Source: Bacillota bacterium
Lineage (GTDB): Bacteria > Bacillota > Clostridia > Oscillospirales > Ethanoligenentaceae
DNA: 28,811 bases
Reading direction: 5' to 3'
Assembly: GCA_023391535.1 (NCBI GenBank)
Contig: JAEWAU010000090.1
Location: 1-28,811, forward strand
Shown: positions 7,170 through 14,821 of the stretch, piece after piece
Position numbering within the stretch: position 1 is the first letter of the stretch
Layout: every line of letters starts with the position of its first letter
Made by a program: the position numbers and the translations under genes
Notes under the pieces: generated by a model
What the model was told of the DNA's origin: nothing
Seen by the model: the letters and a program-made list of their open reading frames with translations, nothing else
Databases searched by the model: none

Positions 7170-7312
7170 GAAGAAAACAGCCTGCGCGGCTTTTCCGCCC
7201 GCGCCTTGCGCGCTCGGTTTTGGTTCCCGCAGGGTGATTCCGAAGGCCGTTTCCCGCAAACAGCGGAGGCGGCCGTGAGTATGCAGCAGCAGTAAAGGAG
7301 CGAACGACCCAC

Positions 7313-10111
7313 ATGCCTGAGGATTACAACAAGACGCTGAACCTTCCGAAAACCGATTTCTCGATGAAAGCCGGCCTTCCGCAGCGCGAGCCGAAGATGC
7401 TGGAACAATGGGAAGAGAACGACCTTTACGGAGAGATCATCCGCAAAAACGAGGGAAAACCCAAGTACGTGCTGCACGACGGCCCTCCCTATGCGAACGG
7501 CGATATCCATCTGGGCACGGCGCTCAACAAGGTGCTCAAGGATATGATCGTGCGCAGCAAGAACATGATGGGCTATTGCTCGCCCTACGTGCCGGGCTGG
7601 GATACGCACGGCCTGCCCATTGAGCGCAAGGCAATCGATAAGGTCGGCCTCAACCGCCGCAGCGACGACCCCGTGGAATTCCGCGGCCATTGCCGCGATT
7701 TCGCCCTCAGGCATGTTCAGATCATGACCGAGCAGTTCAAGCGCCTCGGCGTTCTGGGCGACTGGGAGCATCCCTACCGCACGCTCGACGCGTCGTTCGA
7801 GGCCAAGCAGATCGAAGTATTCGGCGAGATGGCTCTGAAAGGCTATATTTACCGCGGCCTTAAGCCCGTTTACTGGTGCCCGCACGATGAAACGGCGCTG
7901 GCGGAGGCCGAGATCGAATACGCCGAGGACCCCTGCGATTCCGTCTACGTCAAATTCCGCGTTACCGACGATAATGGCAAGTTCTTTTCCCTCGGCGCGG
8001 CGCCCGAAAAGACGTATTTCGTCATCTGGACGACGACGACCTGGACTTTGCCCGGCAACGTCGCCATCTGCCTCGGCCCGGAGTTCGACTACGCGCTCGT
8101 AAAGGCGCAGACCGAACACGGCGAGGAGTTTTACGTGGTGGCCGAGGCGCTCGCCGAAGAAACCATGAAGGCCGGCGGCGTCACAGAATATGCGATTCTC
8201 GGCACCGTGAAGGGCAAAGAGCTGGAGCTTGCGAGGGCGGCGCATCCGTTTCTTGCGCGCGAATCGCTCGTGATCGTGGGCGACCACGTTACGCTCGAAA
8301 GCGGCACGGGCTGCGTGCACACCGCACCGGGCCACGGCGTGGAGGACTACGTCGTCTGCCGCGACCATTACCCGAAGCTGCCCATCGTGGTTCCGGTGGA
8401 TGGAAAGGGCCGGCTCACGGCGGAGGCCGGGCCTTTTAACGGGCTCACCACCGAACAGGCGAACAAAGCCATTGCCGAACGCATGAAGCAGGACGGCTCC
8501 CTGTTCGCCATCAAGCGCATCATCCACCAGTACCCGCACTGCTGGCGCTGCAAGCATCCGGTGCTGTTCCGCGCCACGGAACAGTGGTTCTGCTCCGTGG
8601 ACGACATCAAGGAGAGCACCGAAAAGGCCATCGGGGGCGTCAAGTGGATTCCCGCATGGGGGCAGGACCGCATCACGGGCATGGTGCGCGACCGCAGCGA
8701 CTGGTGCATTTCTCGCCAGCGCCTGTGGGGCGTGCCGATCCCCATCTTCTATTGCAGCAGCTGCGGCAAGCCGCTCATCACGCGCGAGAGCATCGACGGC
8801 GTGGTGCGCGCGTTCCGCGAGGAAGGCTCCGACGCGTGGTTCAAATACGACCCGGTGCATTTTCTGCCGGAGGGCACGAAGTGCTCCTGCGGCTGCGCGG
8901 AGTTTACCAAGGAAAAGGACGTGATGGACGTCTGGTTCGATTCCGGGTGCAGCCACGCGGCGGTGCTTTCGCAGCGCCCCGAGCTGACCTGGCCGGCCGA
9001 CCTGTACCTCGAGGGCAACGACCAGCACCGCGGCTGGTTCCAGTCCTCGCTGCTCACAAGCGTCGCGTGGCGCGGGAAGGCTCCCTACCGCGCAGTGCTC
9101 ACGCACGGCATGGTGATCGACCTTGAAGGGCGCAAAATGTCCAAGTCGCTCGGCAACGGCATCGCGCCTTCCGATATCGTGAGCAAGTTCGGCGCCGATA
9201 TTCTGCGCCTCTGGGTGGCGTCGTCGGATTATCAGTCCGACGTGCGCATCTCGAACGAAATTCTCAAGCAGCTTTCCGAAGCGTACCGCAAAATCCGCAA
9301 CACGGCCCGGTTCATTCTCGGCAATCTGGGCGATTTCGACCCGGACCGCGACAGCGTTTCGTGCAACGCGCTGCTGCCGCTGGACCGCTGGGCGCTCTTT
9401 GAGCTCGACGACCTGATCCGCAAGGTGCGCGAGGCGTACGACCAGTTCGCGTTCCATGTGGTGTACCACTCCATCCACGATTTCTGCACCGTGACGATGT
9501 CGAATTTCTATCTCGACGTGCTCAAGGACCGGCTCTATGTGGAGAAGGCCGATTCCGCTTCCCGCCGCGCGGCGCAGACGGTGATTTACGAAGTGCTCGA
9601 CGCCGTCACACGCATGGTCGCGCCGATTCTGGTGTTCACGGCGGAGGAAATCTGGGAGCATATGCCGCACCGCGCTACGCACGACTGCGGCTCGGTGATG
9701 TTCAACGAGATGCCGCAGCCTTCCGGCCGCCGGCGCGACGAAACGTTCGGGCGCGATTGGGAGCATCTCCACGCCGTGCGCAACGACGTGCAGGCGGCGC
9801 TCGAAGCGGCCCGCACGGCCAAGGTGATCGGCAGTTCGCTGGACGCGGCCGTCACCCTGTTCTGCGCCGACGACGAATATGAGTTTTTGAAGGACCGCGC
9901 GCAGGAGCTGGCCACCCTCTTCATCGTGTCCAAAGTGGCCGTGGAGCACGGCGGAAAGGGCGAATACACGGGCGAAACGGGGATCTCGGTCACCGTGAAG
10001 CACGCCGAAGGGGAGAAGTGCGCCCGCTGCTGGGCCTACACCGGAACCGTCGGCAGCGACGCGGCGCACCCGGACCTGTGCGCCCGCTGCGCAGGGATCG
10101 TCCATGAGTAA
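7313..10111 (+). CDS. ileS: Isoleucyl-tRNA synthetase (zinc-containing, bacterial type)
   Basis: 932 residues, near the ~920 typical of bacterial IleRS. It charges tRNA-Ile and edits valine. Order of parts: class I Rossmann fold with the HIGH-type motif HLGT (residues 66-69) in PPYANGDIHLGTALN; the editing (CP1) domain roughly 200-400 with TTTTWTLPGNVAI; WCISRQRLWGVPIPIFYC; KMSKS at 608-612; anticodon-binding helical domain; and a C-terminal zinc knuckle with Cys903, Cys906, Cys923, Cys926. The editing domain and C-terminal zinc finger argue for the ileS1-type enzyme. ATG 7313 follows AAAGGAG (7294-7300) by 12 bases. It overlaps lspA by eight bases, and follows divIVA as in Bacillus. Confidence 0.98.
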   Translation: MPEDYNKTLNLPKTDFSMKAGLPQREPKMLEQWEENDLYGEIIRKNEGKPKYVLHDGPPYANGDIHLGTALNKVLKDMIVRSKNMMGYCSPYVPGWDTHGLPIERKAIDKVGLNRRSDDPVEFRGHCRDFALRHVQIMTEQFKRLGVLGDWEHPYRTLDASFEAKQIEVFGEMALKGYIYRGLKPVYWCPHDETALAEAEIEYAEDPCDSVYVKFRVTDDNGKFFSLGAAPEKTYFVIWTTTTWTLPGNVAICLGPEFDYALVKAQTEHGEEFYVVAEALAEETMKAGGVTEYAILGTVKGKELELARAAHPFLARESLVIVGDHVTLESGTGCVHTAPGHGVEDYVVCRDHYPKLPIVVPVDGKGRLTAEAGPFNGLTTEQANKAIAERMKQDGSLFAIKRIIHQYPHCWRCKHPVLFRATEQWFCSVDDIKESTEKAIGGVKWIPAWGQDRITGMVRDRSDWCISRQRLWGVPIPIFYCSSCGKPLITRESIDGVVRAFREEGSDAWFKYDPVHFLPEGTKCSCGCAEFTKEKDVMDVWFDSGCSHAAVLSQRPELTWPADLYLEGNDQHRGWFQSSLLTSVAWRGKAPYRAVLTHGMVIDLEGRKMSKSLGNGIAPSDIVSKFGADILRLWVASSDYQSDVRISNEILKQLSEAYRKIRNTARFILGNLGDFDPDRDSVSCNALLPLDRWALFELDDLIRKVREAYDQFAFHVVYHSIHDFCTVTMSNFYLDVLKDRLYVEKADSASRRAAQTVIYEVLDAVTRMVAPILVFTAEEIWEHMPHRATHDCGSVMFNEMPQPSGRRRDETFGRDWEHLHAVRNDVQAALEAARTAKVIGSSLDAAVTLFCADDEYEFLKDRAQELATLFIVSKVAVEHGGKGEYTGETGISVTVKHAEGEKCARCWAYTGTVGSDAAHPDLCARCAGIVHE

Positions 10112-10736
10112 GAACAGGCTGTTCTCGAACAGGATGTTTTCAAACAGAACCTTTTCCAACAGGACATCCGCAAACGGGCCGTTCGCAAACGGGCCGTTCT
10201 CAAACGGAATGTTCGGCACCCGGAAGAAATGGAGCCCGCTGGCGCTTCTGTATCTGCCGGCCATCGCGGTGCTCGCGGCGCTCGACCAGCTCACCAAGCT
10301 GTGGGCGCTGCATGCGCTCGGCGGAACGCGCGTCATCCCGATTCTGGGGCATTACGTGCAGCTTGCCTATACCCCGAACTCCGGCGCGGCGTTCAGCATG
10401 CTGCAGAACCAGCGGGCGTTTCTGATCGCCGTGCCGGCGGTGTTCACCGCGGTCTGCCTGTATTTTCTTCTTGCGGAAAAACTGCCGTTTGCGCTTGCCA
10501 ACATCGCACTGACACTGATCGCGGCGGGCGGCGTGGGTAATTTGATCGACCGCGTGTTCCGCGGCTCGGTAATCGATTTTATCGACTGCACGGGCATCCA
10601 TTTTGCCGTGTTCAACGTGGCGGATTCCTGCGTTACAGTAGGCGCGGCGCTGCTTGTCCTGTTTGTGATCCTGCACGAACGGGATGCGGAGGGAACGAAG
10701 CACGGTGGCGCTAATTCAAGGCACAGAAAATATTGA
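10104..10736 (+). CDS. lspA: Lipoprotein signal peptidase II with tandem-repeat N-terminal extension
   Basis: 210 residues versus ~155-165 usual. LspA cleaves the signal peptide of diacylglyceryl-modified prolipoproteins in the membrane. Core motifs are intact: DQLTK (Asp61), NSGAAFSML (~92-100), the catalytic pair Asp149 in GNLIDR and Asp174 in FNVADS, and four hydrophobic segments (about 46-63, 104-124, 129-146, 176-190). The first ~40 residues are odd: seven tandem five-residue units of the type N-(R/G)-x-F-(S/A) before the basic RKKWS. This hydrophilic stretch would lie in the cytoplasm. The start ATG overlaps the ileS stop by eight bases; there is no internal ATG with a better ribosome site before the core, and the repeat is in frame throughout, so it is probably translated. 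Confidence 0.93.
   Translation: MSKNRLFSNRMFSNRTFSNRTSANGPFANGPFSNGMFGTRKKWSPLALLYLPAIAVLAALDQLTKLWALHALGGTRVIPILGHYVQLAYTPNSGAAFSMLQNQRAFLIAVPAVFTAVCLYFLLAEKLPFALANIALTLIAAGGVGNLIDRVFRGSVIDFIDCTGIHFAVFNVADSCVTVGAALLVLFVILHERDAEGTKHGGANSRHRKY
10113..10217 (+). repeat. Seven tandem 15-bp units encoding the LspA N-terminal extension
   Basis: Seven consecutive 15-bp units, each starting AAC and translating N-(R/G)-x-F/S-(S/A/G): NRLFS, NRMFS, NRTFS, NRTSA, NGPFA, NGPFS, NGMFG. Units 5 and 6 differ at only two or three bases; the others have diverged at synonymous and non-synonymous sites, so this is not a fresh expansion. It is not the classical A(D/N)LxX pentapeptide-repeat fold, because the hydrophobic residue does not follow the Asn. 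Confidence 0.85.
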
Positions 10737-11634
10737 GGTCGGCGAACGCTTCGAGGGGCAGCGCGTGGACCGCGTGATCCCGGAGCTGACGGGCCTTTCG
10801 CGTTCCTTCGCGCAGAAGCTGCTGGAGGAAGGCAGGGTACTGCTCAACGGAGCAGTCTGCCCGAAAAGCAGCCGGGTGAAGGCGGGGGACATCCTGCGCG
10901 TCACCCTGCCCGAGCCGGAACCGGATCAGGCGCTGCCGGAGGATATCCCGCTCGACATTGTCTACGAGGATGCCGACGTGCTGGTGGTGAACAAGCCCAA
11001 GGGCATGGTGGTGCATCCGGCGGCGGGCAACCGGCACGGCACGCTTGTGAACGCCCTGCTGTTCCACTGCAAGGGCAGCCTTTCGGGCATCGGGGGCGTG
11101 ATGCGCCCCGGTATCGTCCACCGCATCGATAAAGATACGAGCGGGCTTCTGCTGGTGGCTAAAAACGACGCGGCCCATCTCAGCCTCGCGGCGCAGCTCA
11201 AGGAGCACAGCGTCACGCGCCTATACGAGGCCGTGGTGTGCGGAAACCTGCGCGACGACGCCGGCACCGTGGACGCGCCCATCGGCAGGCACCCGGCGGA
11301 GCGCAAACGCATGGCCGTCACCCAGCAGCATTCCCGGCGCGCGGTAACGCATTACGAGGTGGTGGCGCGCTACCCCGGCTACACGCATGTGCGCCTGCGG
11401 CTCGAAACGGGGCGCACGCACCAGATCCGCGTGCACATGGCCTACATCGGGCACCCGGTGGCGGGGGATACGGTATACGGCCGCGCGGAACCGGGCCTGA
11501 AGGGCCAGTGCCTGCACGCACGGGTTGTGGGCTTTATCCACCCTTCCACCGGAGCGTATATGGAATTTTCAAGCGCGCTGCCGGATTACTTCATTACTTT
11601 CCTGCGGCGCATTTCGCGCGGCGGGGAAGCCTGA
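10705..11634 (+). CDS. RluD/YlyB-type 23S rRNA pseudouridine synthase
   Basis: 309 residues from the GTG at 10705. N-terminal S4 domain (~15-75; LSRSFAQKLLEEGRVLLNG), then the RluA-family catalytic domain: EDADVLVVNKPKGMVVHPA, the catalytic aspartate Asp142 in HRIDKDTSGLLL, and the C-terminal LETGRTHQIRVHMAYIGHPVAGD in outline. The enzyme isomerises uridines, probably in helix 69 of 23S rRNA as in RluD. The GTG start is preferred to the ATG at 10684 because GGAGGG (10688-10693) precedes it by 11 bases and the S4 alignment begins there; it overlaps lspA by 32 bases. The ileS-lspA-ylyB order matches Bacillus. Exact RNA target is inferred. Confidence 0.93.
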   Translation: MALIQGTENIEVGERFEGQRVDRVIPELTGLSRSFAQKLLEEGRVLLNGAVCPKSSRVKAGDILRVTLPEPEPDQALPEDIPLDIVYEDADVLVVNKPKGMVVHPAAGNRHGTLVNALLFHCKGSLSGIGGVMRPGIVHRIDKDTSGLLLVAKNDAAHLSLAAQLKEHSVTRLYEAVVCGNLRDDAGTVDAPIGRHPAERKRMAVTQQHSRRAVTHYEVVARYPGYTHVRLRLETGRTHQIRVHMAYIGHPVAGDTVYGRAEPGLKGQCLHARVVGFIHPSTGAYMEFSSALPDYFITFLRRISRGGEA

Positions 11635-11650
11635 TACAATGCAATTCTGC

Positions 11651-11685
11651 CCGCGTTCCGGCGCTTTTTCCGCGCCGGAACGCGG
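11651..11685. terminator. Perfect 14-bp hairpin without a U-tract
   Basis: CCGCGTTCCGGCGC pairs perfectly with GCGCCGGAACGCGG around a TTTTTCC loop. No T-run follows on either strand, so it is not a canonical intrinsic terminator; it may stop transcription with help or protect an RNA end. It separates the ileS operon from the HAD phosphatase gene. Confidence 0.5.
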
Positions 11686-11723
11686 CGCTTGGCAGCCGAT
11701 ACGATACAGCCACAGGAGGCGTC

Positions 11724-12548
11724 ATGATTTCCCAGCGTCCCTTTGAAAATTATCTTCTGGTTTCGGATATGGACGGAACCCTGCTCACCGGAGAATTCAG
11801 CATCCCGGAGCGCAATATCCGGGCCGTGCGGCGCTTTATGGAAAAGGGCGGGCTTTTCGCCGTGGCCACGGGGCGCCTGATGCGGTCGGCCGCGCGGCGC
11901 CTCGCGGAAATCCCGCCGAACGCCCCGTGCATTCTGGCCAACGGCTCCATCATCGCGCATCTGCAGGACGACCGGATTCTGTGGGCCGACGCGATGCCGC
12001 CTGAAATCGTGCCGCTTTTGAGTGACGTGATGCGCGAATTCCCCGATGTGGGAACCGAGATTTACCGCGGCAGGGAAGTGTATATCCTGAACGCGACGCC
12101 CGGCACCGACCAGGACGACGGAGTCGAGAATTCTCGGTACCGCAAGATGCCCCTCGGCGAAGTTCCGCAGGGCGACTGGCAGAAAGCGCTGTTCGCCGGC
12201 ACGCCGGAAAGGCTGCGCCAGGTGCAGGCGTTCGTGGAGCGCCGGAAGTACGCCGGGCTCCGCTTTGTTTTTTCCGGCCCGCTCTATTACGAGGTTCTGA
12301 GCGCGGACGTTTCCAAAGGCTCGGCGCTCAAAAAACTGGCGGAGCTGCTCCATATCCCGATGGAGCACACCATTGCCATCGGGGATTATTACAACGACAC
12401 GGAGCTTGTGACGGCGGCCGGCTTCGGCGCCGCGGTGGAAGGCTCGCCGCTGGAGCTGCGGGAACACGCCCGGCTGATTACCGGCCCGTGCGCGGGCGGC
12501 GCCGTGGCGGACCTGATCGAACACCTCGAAAACCGCCTGCGCGGCTGA
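11724..12548 (+). CDS. Cof-type HAD-family phosphatase
   Basis: 274 residues. A haloacid-dehalogenase fold phosphatase of the Cof/YbiV group (C2-type cap), acting on sugar phosphates, flavin or pyridoxal phosphates; the substrate cannot be read from sequence. Motif I is DMDGT (15-19) in LLVSDMDGTLL, with nucleophile Asp15 and acid/base Asp17; motif II lies in FAVATGR; motif III Lys in DVSKGSALKKLAEL; and motif IV in IAIGDYYNDTELVTAAG. ATG 11724 follows AGGAGG by five bases; a longer upstream frame overlaps ylyB and has no family support. The gene lies alone between a hairpin and the transketolase promoter. Confidence 0.92.
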   Translation: MISQRPFENYLLVSDMDGTLLTGEFSIPERNIRAVRRFMEKGGLFAVATGRLMRSAARRLAEIPPNAPCILANGSIIAHLQDDRILWADAMPPEIVPLLSDVMREFPDVGTEIYRGREVYILNATPGTDQDDGVENSRYRKMPLGEVPQGDWQKALFAGTPERLRQVQAFVERRKYAGLRFVFSGPLYYEVLSADVSKGSALKKLAELLHIPMEHTIAIGDYYNDTELVTAAGFGAAVEGSPLELREHARLITGPCAGGAVADLIEHLENRLRG

Positions 12549-12595
12549 AAGACTGCCCGCGCGGGGAAAAAAGAGGACGCTTTTGCCCGGCGGGA

Positions 12596-12625
12596 TTGTG
12601 CGTACCGCCTCACTTGTGGTACAAT
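12596..12625 (+). promoter_or_regulatory. Promoter for the transketolase genes
   Basis: TTGTGC (-35, 12596-12601), 18-base spacer, TACAAT (-10, 12620-12625) with an extended TG (TGGTACAAT). The spacer holds GTACCGC ... GTGGTAC, an imperfect dyad whose right arm runs into the -10, and another GGTAC follows; this could be an operator. A GC-rich leader of about 85 bases follows. Confidence 0.55.
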
Positions 12626-12715
12626 AGGTACGGACAACTTGCGGCTGCAACAAAAACGCCGCGGCTTTTTTCTGCTCCGGGCGGAGCAAACTACCATGAA
12701 AAAGGAGGCATCGAT

Positions 12716-13561
12716 ATGGATGCTGTACTGAAAAAAGAGCTTTCCATAAAAGCGTGCCAGATTCGCAAAATGGCGATTGAAGCGGTGTATTCGGCACAGT
12801 CCGGCCATCCGGGAGGTTCGCTCTCGGCTGCGGACGTGCTGGCGTACCTGTATTTTCACGAAATGCGCATCGACCCGAAGAATCCGAAAAAGGCGGACCG
12901 GGACCGTTTCGTGCTTTCCAAAGGGCACTGCACCCCGGCGCTGTATTCCACGCTGGCCCTGCGCGGTTATTTCCCCACGGAGGAGATCAAAGGGTTCCGG
13001 CATCTGGGGCATTTCCTGCAGGGGCACCCGGATATGAAGGGCGTGCCGGGCGTGGATATGTCCACCGGCTCGCTGGGGCAGGGTATCTCCGCGGCCTGCG
13101 GCATCGCGCTTTCCGGAAAGCTTTCCGGCGCGGGCTACCGCGTCTACGCCGTGCTGGGCGACGGCGAGCTCGAGGAAGGCCAGGTATGGGAAGCGGCCAT
13201 GTTCGCACACCAGTATAAACTCGACAACCTCTGCGCGCTCGTGGATTTCAACGGCCTGCAGATCGACGGCAAGATCACCGACGTCATGTCCTCGATCCCC
13301 ATTCCGGAAAAATTCCGCGCGTTCGGCTGGAATGTCATTGAGATCGGCGCGCACAATTTCGACGAGATCGACGCCGCGTACACGCAGGCAAAAACCGTTA
13401 AGGGAAAACCCACGATGATCGTGGCGCGCAGCGTCAAGGGCAAGGGCGTGTCGTTTATGGAGAATCAGGCCGGCTGGCACGGTTCGGCTCCCAACGCGGA
13501 ACAGTTCGCGCAGGCCGAAAAAGAGCTGGATGCGGCGCTTGCCGAATTGGAGGTGGGCTGA
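12716..13561 (+). CDS. Transketolase, N-terminal subunit
   Basis: 281 residues; the thiamine-diphosphate-binding half of a split transketolase. Transketolase moves two-carbon units between ketose and aldose phosphates in the pentose phosphate pathway. Visible: SGHPGGSLSAADVLAYLYF, LSKGHCTPALYSTLA, STGSLGQGISAACGIAL and the ThDP/Mg motif GDGELEEGQVWEAAMFA with the following VDFNGLQIDG. Full-length enzymes join this to the pyrimidine/C-terminal domains; here a separate gene starts right after the stop. ATG 12716 follows AAAGGAGG (12701-12708) by seven bases. Own promoter upstream. Split transketolases are common in Clostridia and archaea. Confidence 0.96.
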   Translation: MDAVLKKELSIKACQIRKMAIEAVYSAQSGHPGGSLSAADVLAYLYFHEMRIDPKNPKKADRDRFVLSKGHCTPALYSTLALRGYFPTEEIKGFRHLGHFLQGHPDMKGVPGVDMSTGSLGQGISAACGIALSGKLSGAGYRVYAVLGDGELEEGQVWEAAMFAHQYKLDNLCALVDFNGLQIDGKITDVMSSIPIPEKFRAFGWNVIEIGAHNFDEIDAAYTQAKTVKGKPTMIVARSVKGKGVSFMENQAGWHGSAPNAEQFAQAEKELDAALAELEVG

Positions 13562-14518
13562 ATGACCGAATCAGTTAAGAAGATCGCAACCCGCGAATCC
13601 TACGGCGCGGCGCTCGCCGAGCTCGGCGAGATCTATCCGGATATGGTGGTGCTGGACGCGGACCTTTCCGCTTCCACCAAAACCGCCGTGTTCCGCAAAA
13701 AATTCCCGGAGCGCCACATCAACTGCGGCATCGCCGAAGGGAACATGATGTCGGTTGCGGCGGGGCTTGCCGCCTCGGGGCGCCTGGTGTTCGCAAGCTC
13801 CTTCGCCATGTTCGCGGCGGGGCGCGCGTTCGAGCAGGTGCGCAACTCCATCGGCTACCCGCACCTCAATGTGAAGATCGGCGCCACCCACGCCGGCCTT
13901 TCCGTGGGCGAGGACGGCGCCACCCACCAGTGCTGCGAGGATATCGCCCTGATGCGCACGATTCCGGGCATGGTCATCCTCAACCCGGCCGACGATGTGG
14001 AGGCGCGCGCCGCGGTAAAGGCGGCCGCGGAGCACAACGGGCCGGTGTACCTGCGGTTCGGGCGCCTGGCGGTGCCGATTATCAACGACAACCCGGATTA
14101 CCGCTTTGAGATCGGCCGGGGCATCCAGCTTGCGCCGGGAAAAGACGTCACTCTCGTTGCCACAGGGCTGATGGTGCCCGAGGCGCTGGAGGCGAAAAAA
14201 GCGCTCGCCGCCGAGGGCATCGACGCGCGCGTCATCAACATCCACACCATCAAACCGCTCGACCGCGAGCTGATCGCCTGTGCGGCGCGGGAAACCGGCG
14301 CCCTCGTCACCGCCGAGGAGCACAGCGTAATCGGCGGGCTTGGCGGCGCGGTGTGCGAGGCTGTTTCCGAGCTTTGCCCGGTGCCGGTGCTGCGCGTGGG
14401 CGTGGAGGACAAATTCGGGACCTCCGGACCGGCCAAAGCCGTGCTGGAAGCCTACGGCCTCACGGCGGCGCACATCGCGGAAACGGCGCGCAGGGCGGTT
14501 TCGCTCAAGAAGCGCTGA
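13562..14518 (+). CDS. Transketolase, C-terminal subunit
   Basis: 318 residues: the pyrimidine-binding domain (~1-185) and the C-terminal domain (~190-318). Visible: VLDADLSASTKTAVF, the catalytic-glutamate motif GIAEGNMMSVAAGLA, FASSFAMFAAGRAFEQVRN, HAGLSVGEDGATHQ and RFGR. The C-terminal half has DVTLVATGLMVPEAL and VEDKFGTSGPAKAVLEAYGL. The ATG directly abuts the TGA of the N-terminal subunit, and GGAGG (13549-13553) lies inside that gene eight bases upstream, so both halves are made together for a 1:1 complex. The C-terminal domain resembles that of DXP synthase, but the partner gene settles the transketolase assignment. Confidence 0.96.
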   Translation: MTESVKKIATRESYGAALAELGEIYPDMVVLDADLSASTKTAVFRKKFPERHINCGIAEGNMMSVAAGLAASGRLVFASSFAMFAAGRAFEQVRNSIGYPHLNVKIGATHAGLSVGEDGATHQCCEDIALMRTIPGMVILNPADDVEARAAVKAAAEHNGPVYLRFGRLAVPIINDNPDYRFEIGRGIQLAPGKDVTLVATGLMVPEALEAKKALAAEGIDARVINIHTIKPLDRELIACAARETGALVTAEEHSVIGGLGGAVCEAVSELCPVPVLRVGVEDKFGTSGPAKAVLEAYGLTAAHIAETARRAVSLKKR

Positions 14519-14569
14519 TACGGATCCCGTCCCGTGATTTGATCGGAAAATCGTACCGCGCACAGCAAA

Positions 14570-14791
14570 CAGAGGGTGTTGCAAAATGAATTTTCAATTC
14601 ATTTTGCAACACCCTCTTGAACTGCGGGCGCCAAAAGGACGCGGTTTTGCGAAGCAAAGCGCAGCAAAATGGGGCGCCGCGCGCACGCGGAAAACGCCCC
14701 AAGCGTCGTTTTGGCCGGGTTTGCAAAACTGCATCACGCGGTTCGTGCCCGCCGCGGGCACGAACCGCTATGCGTTTTGCAACACCCTCTG
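14570..14791. mobile_element. 222-bp multi-hairpin element with 17-bp terminal inverted repeats (MITE-like)
   Basis: The ends are CAGAGGGTGTTGCAAAA (14570-14586) and its exact reverse complement (14775-14791). Inside, nearly everything can pair. Left: perfect 22-bp arms (14571-14592 with 14596-14617, 3-base loop). Middle: GCCAAAA-GACGC (14630-14642) with GCGTC-TTTTGGC (14703-14715), one mismatch, enclosing smaller hairpins GGGGCG/CGCCCC and TTTGC/GCAAA. Right: TTGCAAAAC (14721-14729) with GTTTTGCAA (14774-14782) and a perfect 14-bp stem (14738-14751 with 14755-14768). No coding capacity, no obvious target duplication. The ends resemble those of DDE-transposase IS elements in general style (GGGTGTTGCAAAA), but I cannot assign a family. 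It fills the 303-base gap between convergent genes. Confidence 0.65.
14571..14617. repeat. Perfect 22-bp palindrome at the left end of the element
   Basis: Arms 14571-14592 and 14596-14617 are exact complements around the loop TTC. The first 16 bases of the right arm (TTTTGCAACACCCTCT) recur at 14775-14790, so one motif occurs three times here. It lies 52 bases after the transketolase stop and could also serve as a transcription stop, although no T-run follows. Confidence 0.85.
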
Positions 14792-14821
14792 CGCGTTCGC
14801 CGCAATGCATGTTTTCTAAAT

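Noticed and set aside
7190..7312. T-box leader for ileS
   Set aside because: GGTTCCCGCAGGGTGATTCC superficially resembles the motif but lacks UGGNACC and the terminator/antiterminator layout.
7163..10336. 1057-codon open frame on the minus strand
   Set aside because: It mirrors ileS and the start of lspA; the GC-rich third positions remove stops on the opposite strand, and the product has no recognisable domain.
12652..12670. A5-GCCGCGGC-T6 as an intrinsic terminator of the HAD gene
   Set aside because: The palindrome leaves almost no loop and it lies downstream of the transketolase promoter, so it would block that transcript.
11586..14584. Several 330-400-codon open frames opposite the HAD phosphatase and transketolase genes
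   Set aside because: They overlap confidently assigned plus-strand genes over their whole length and show no domains.
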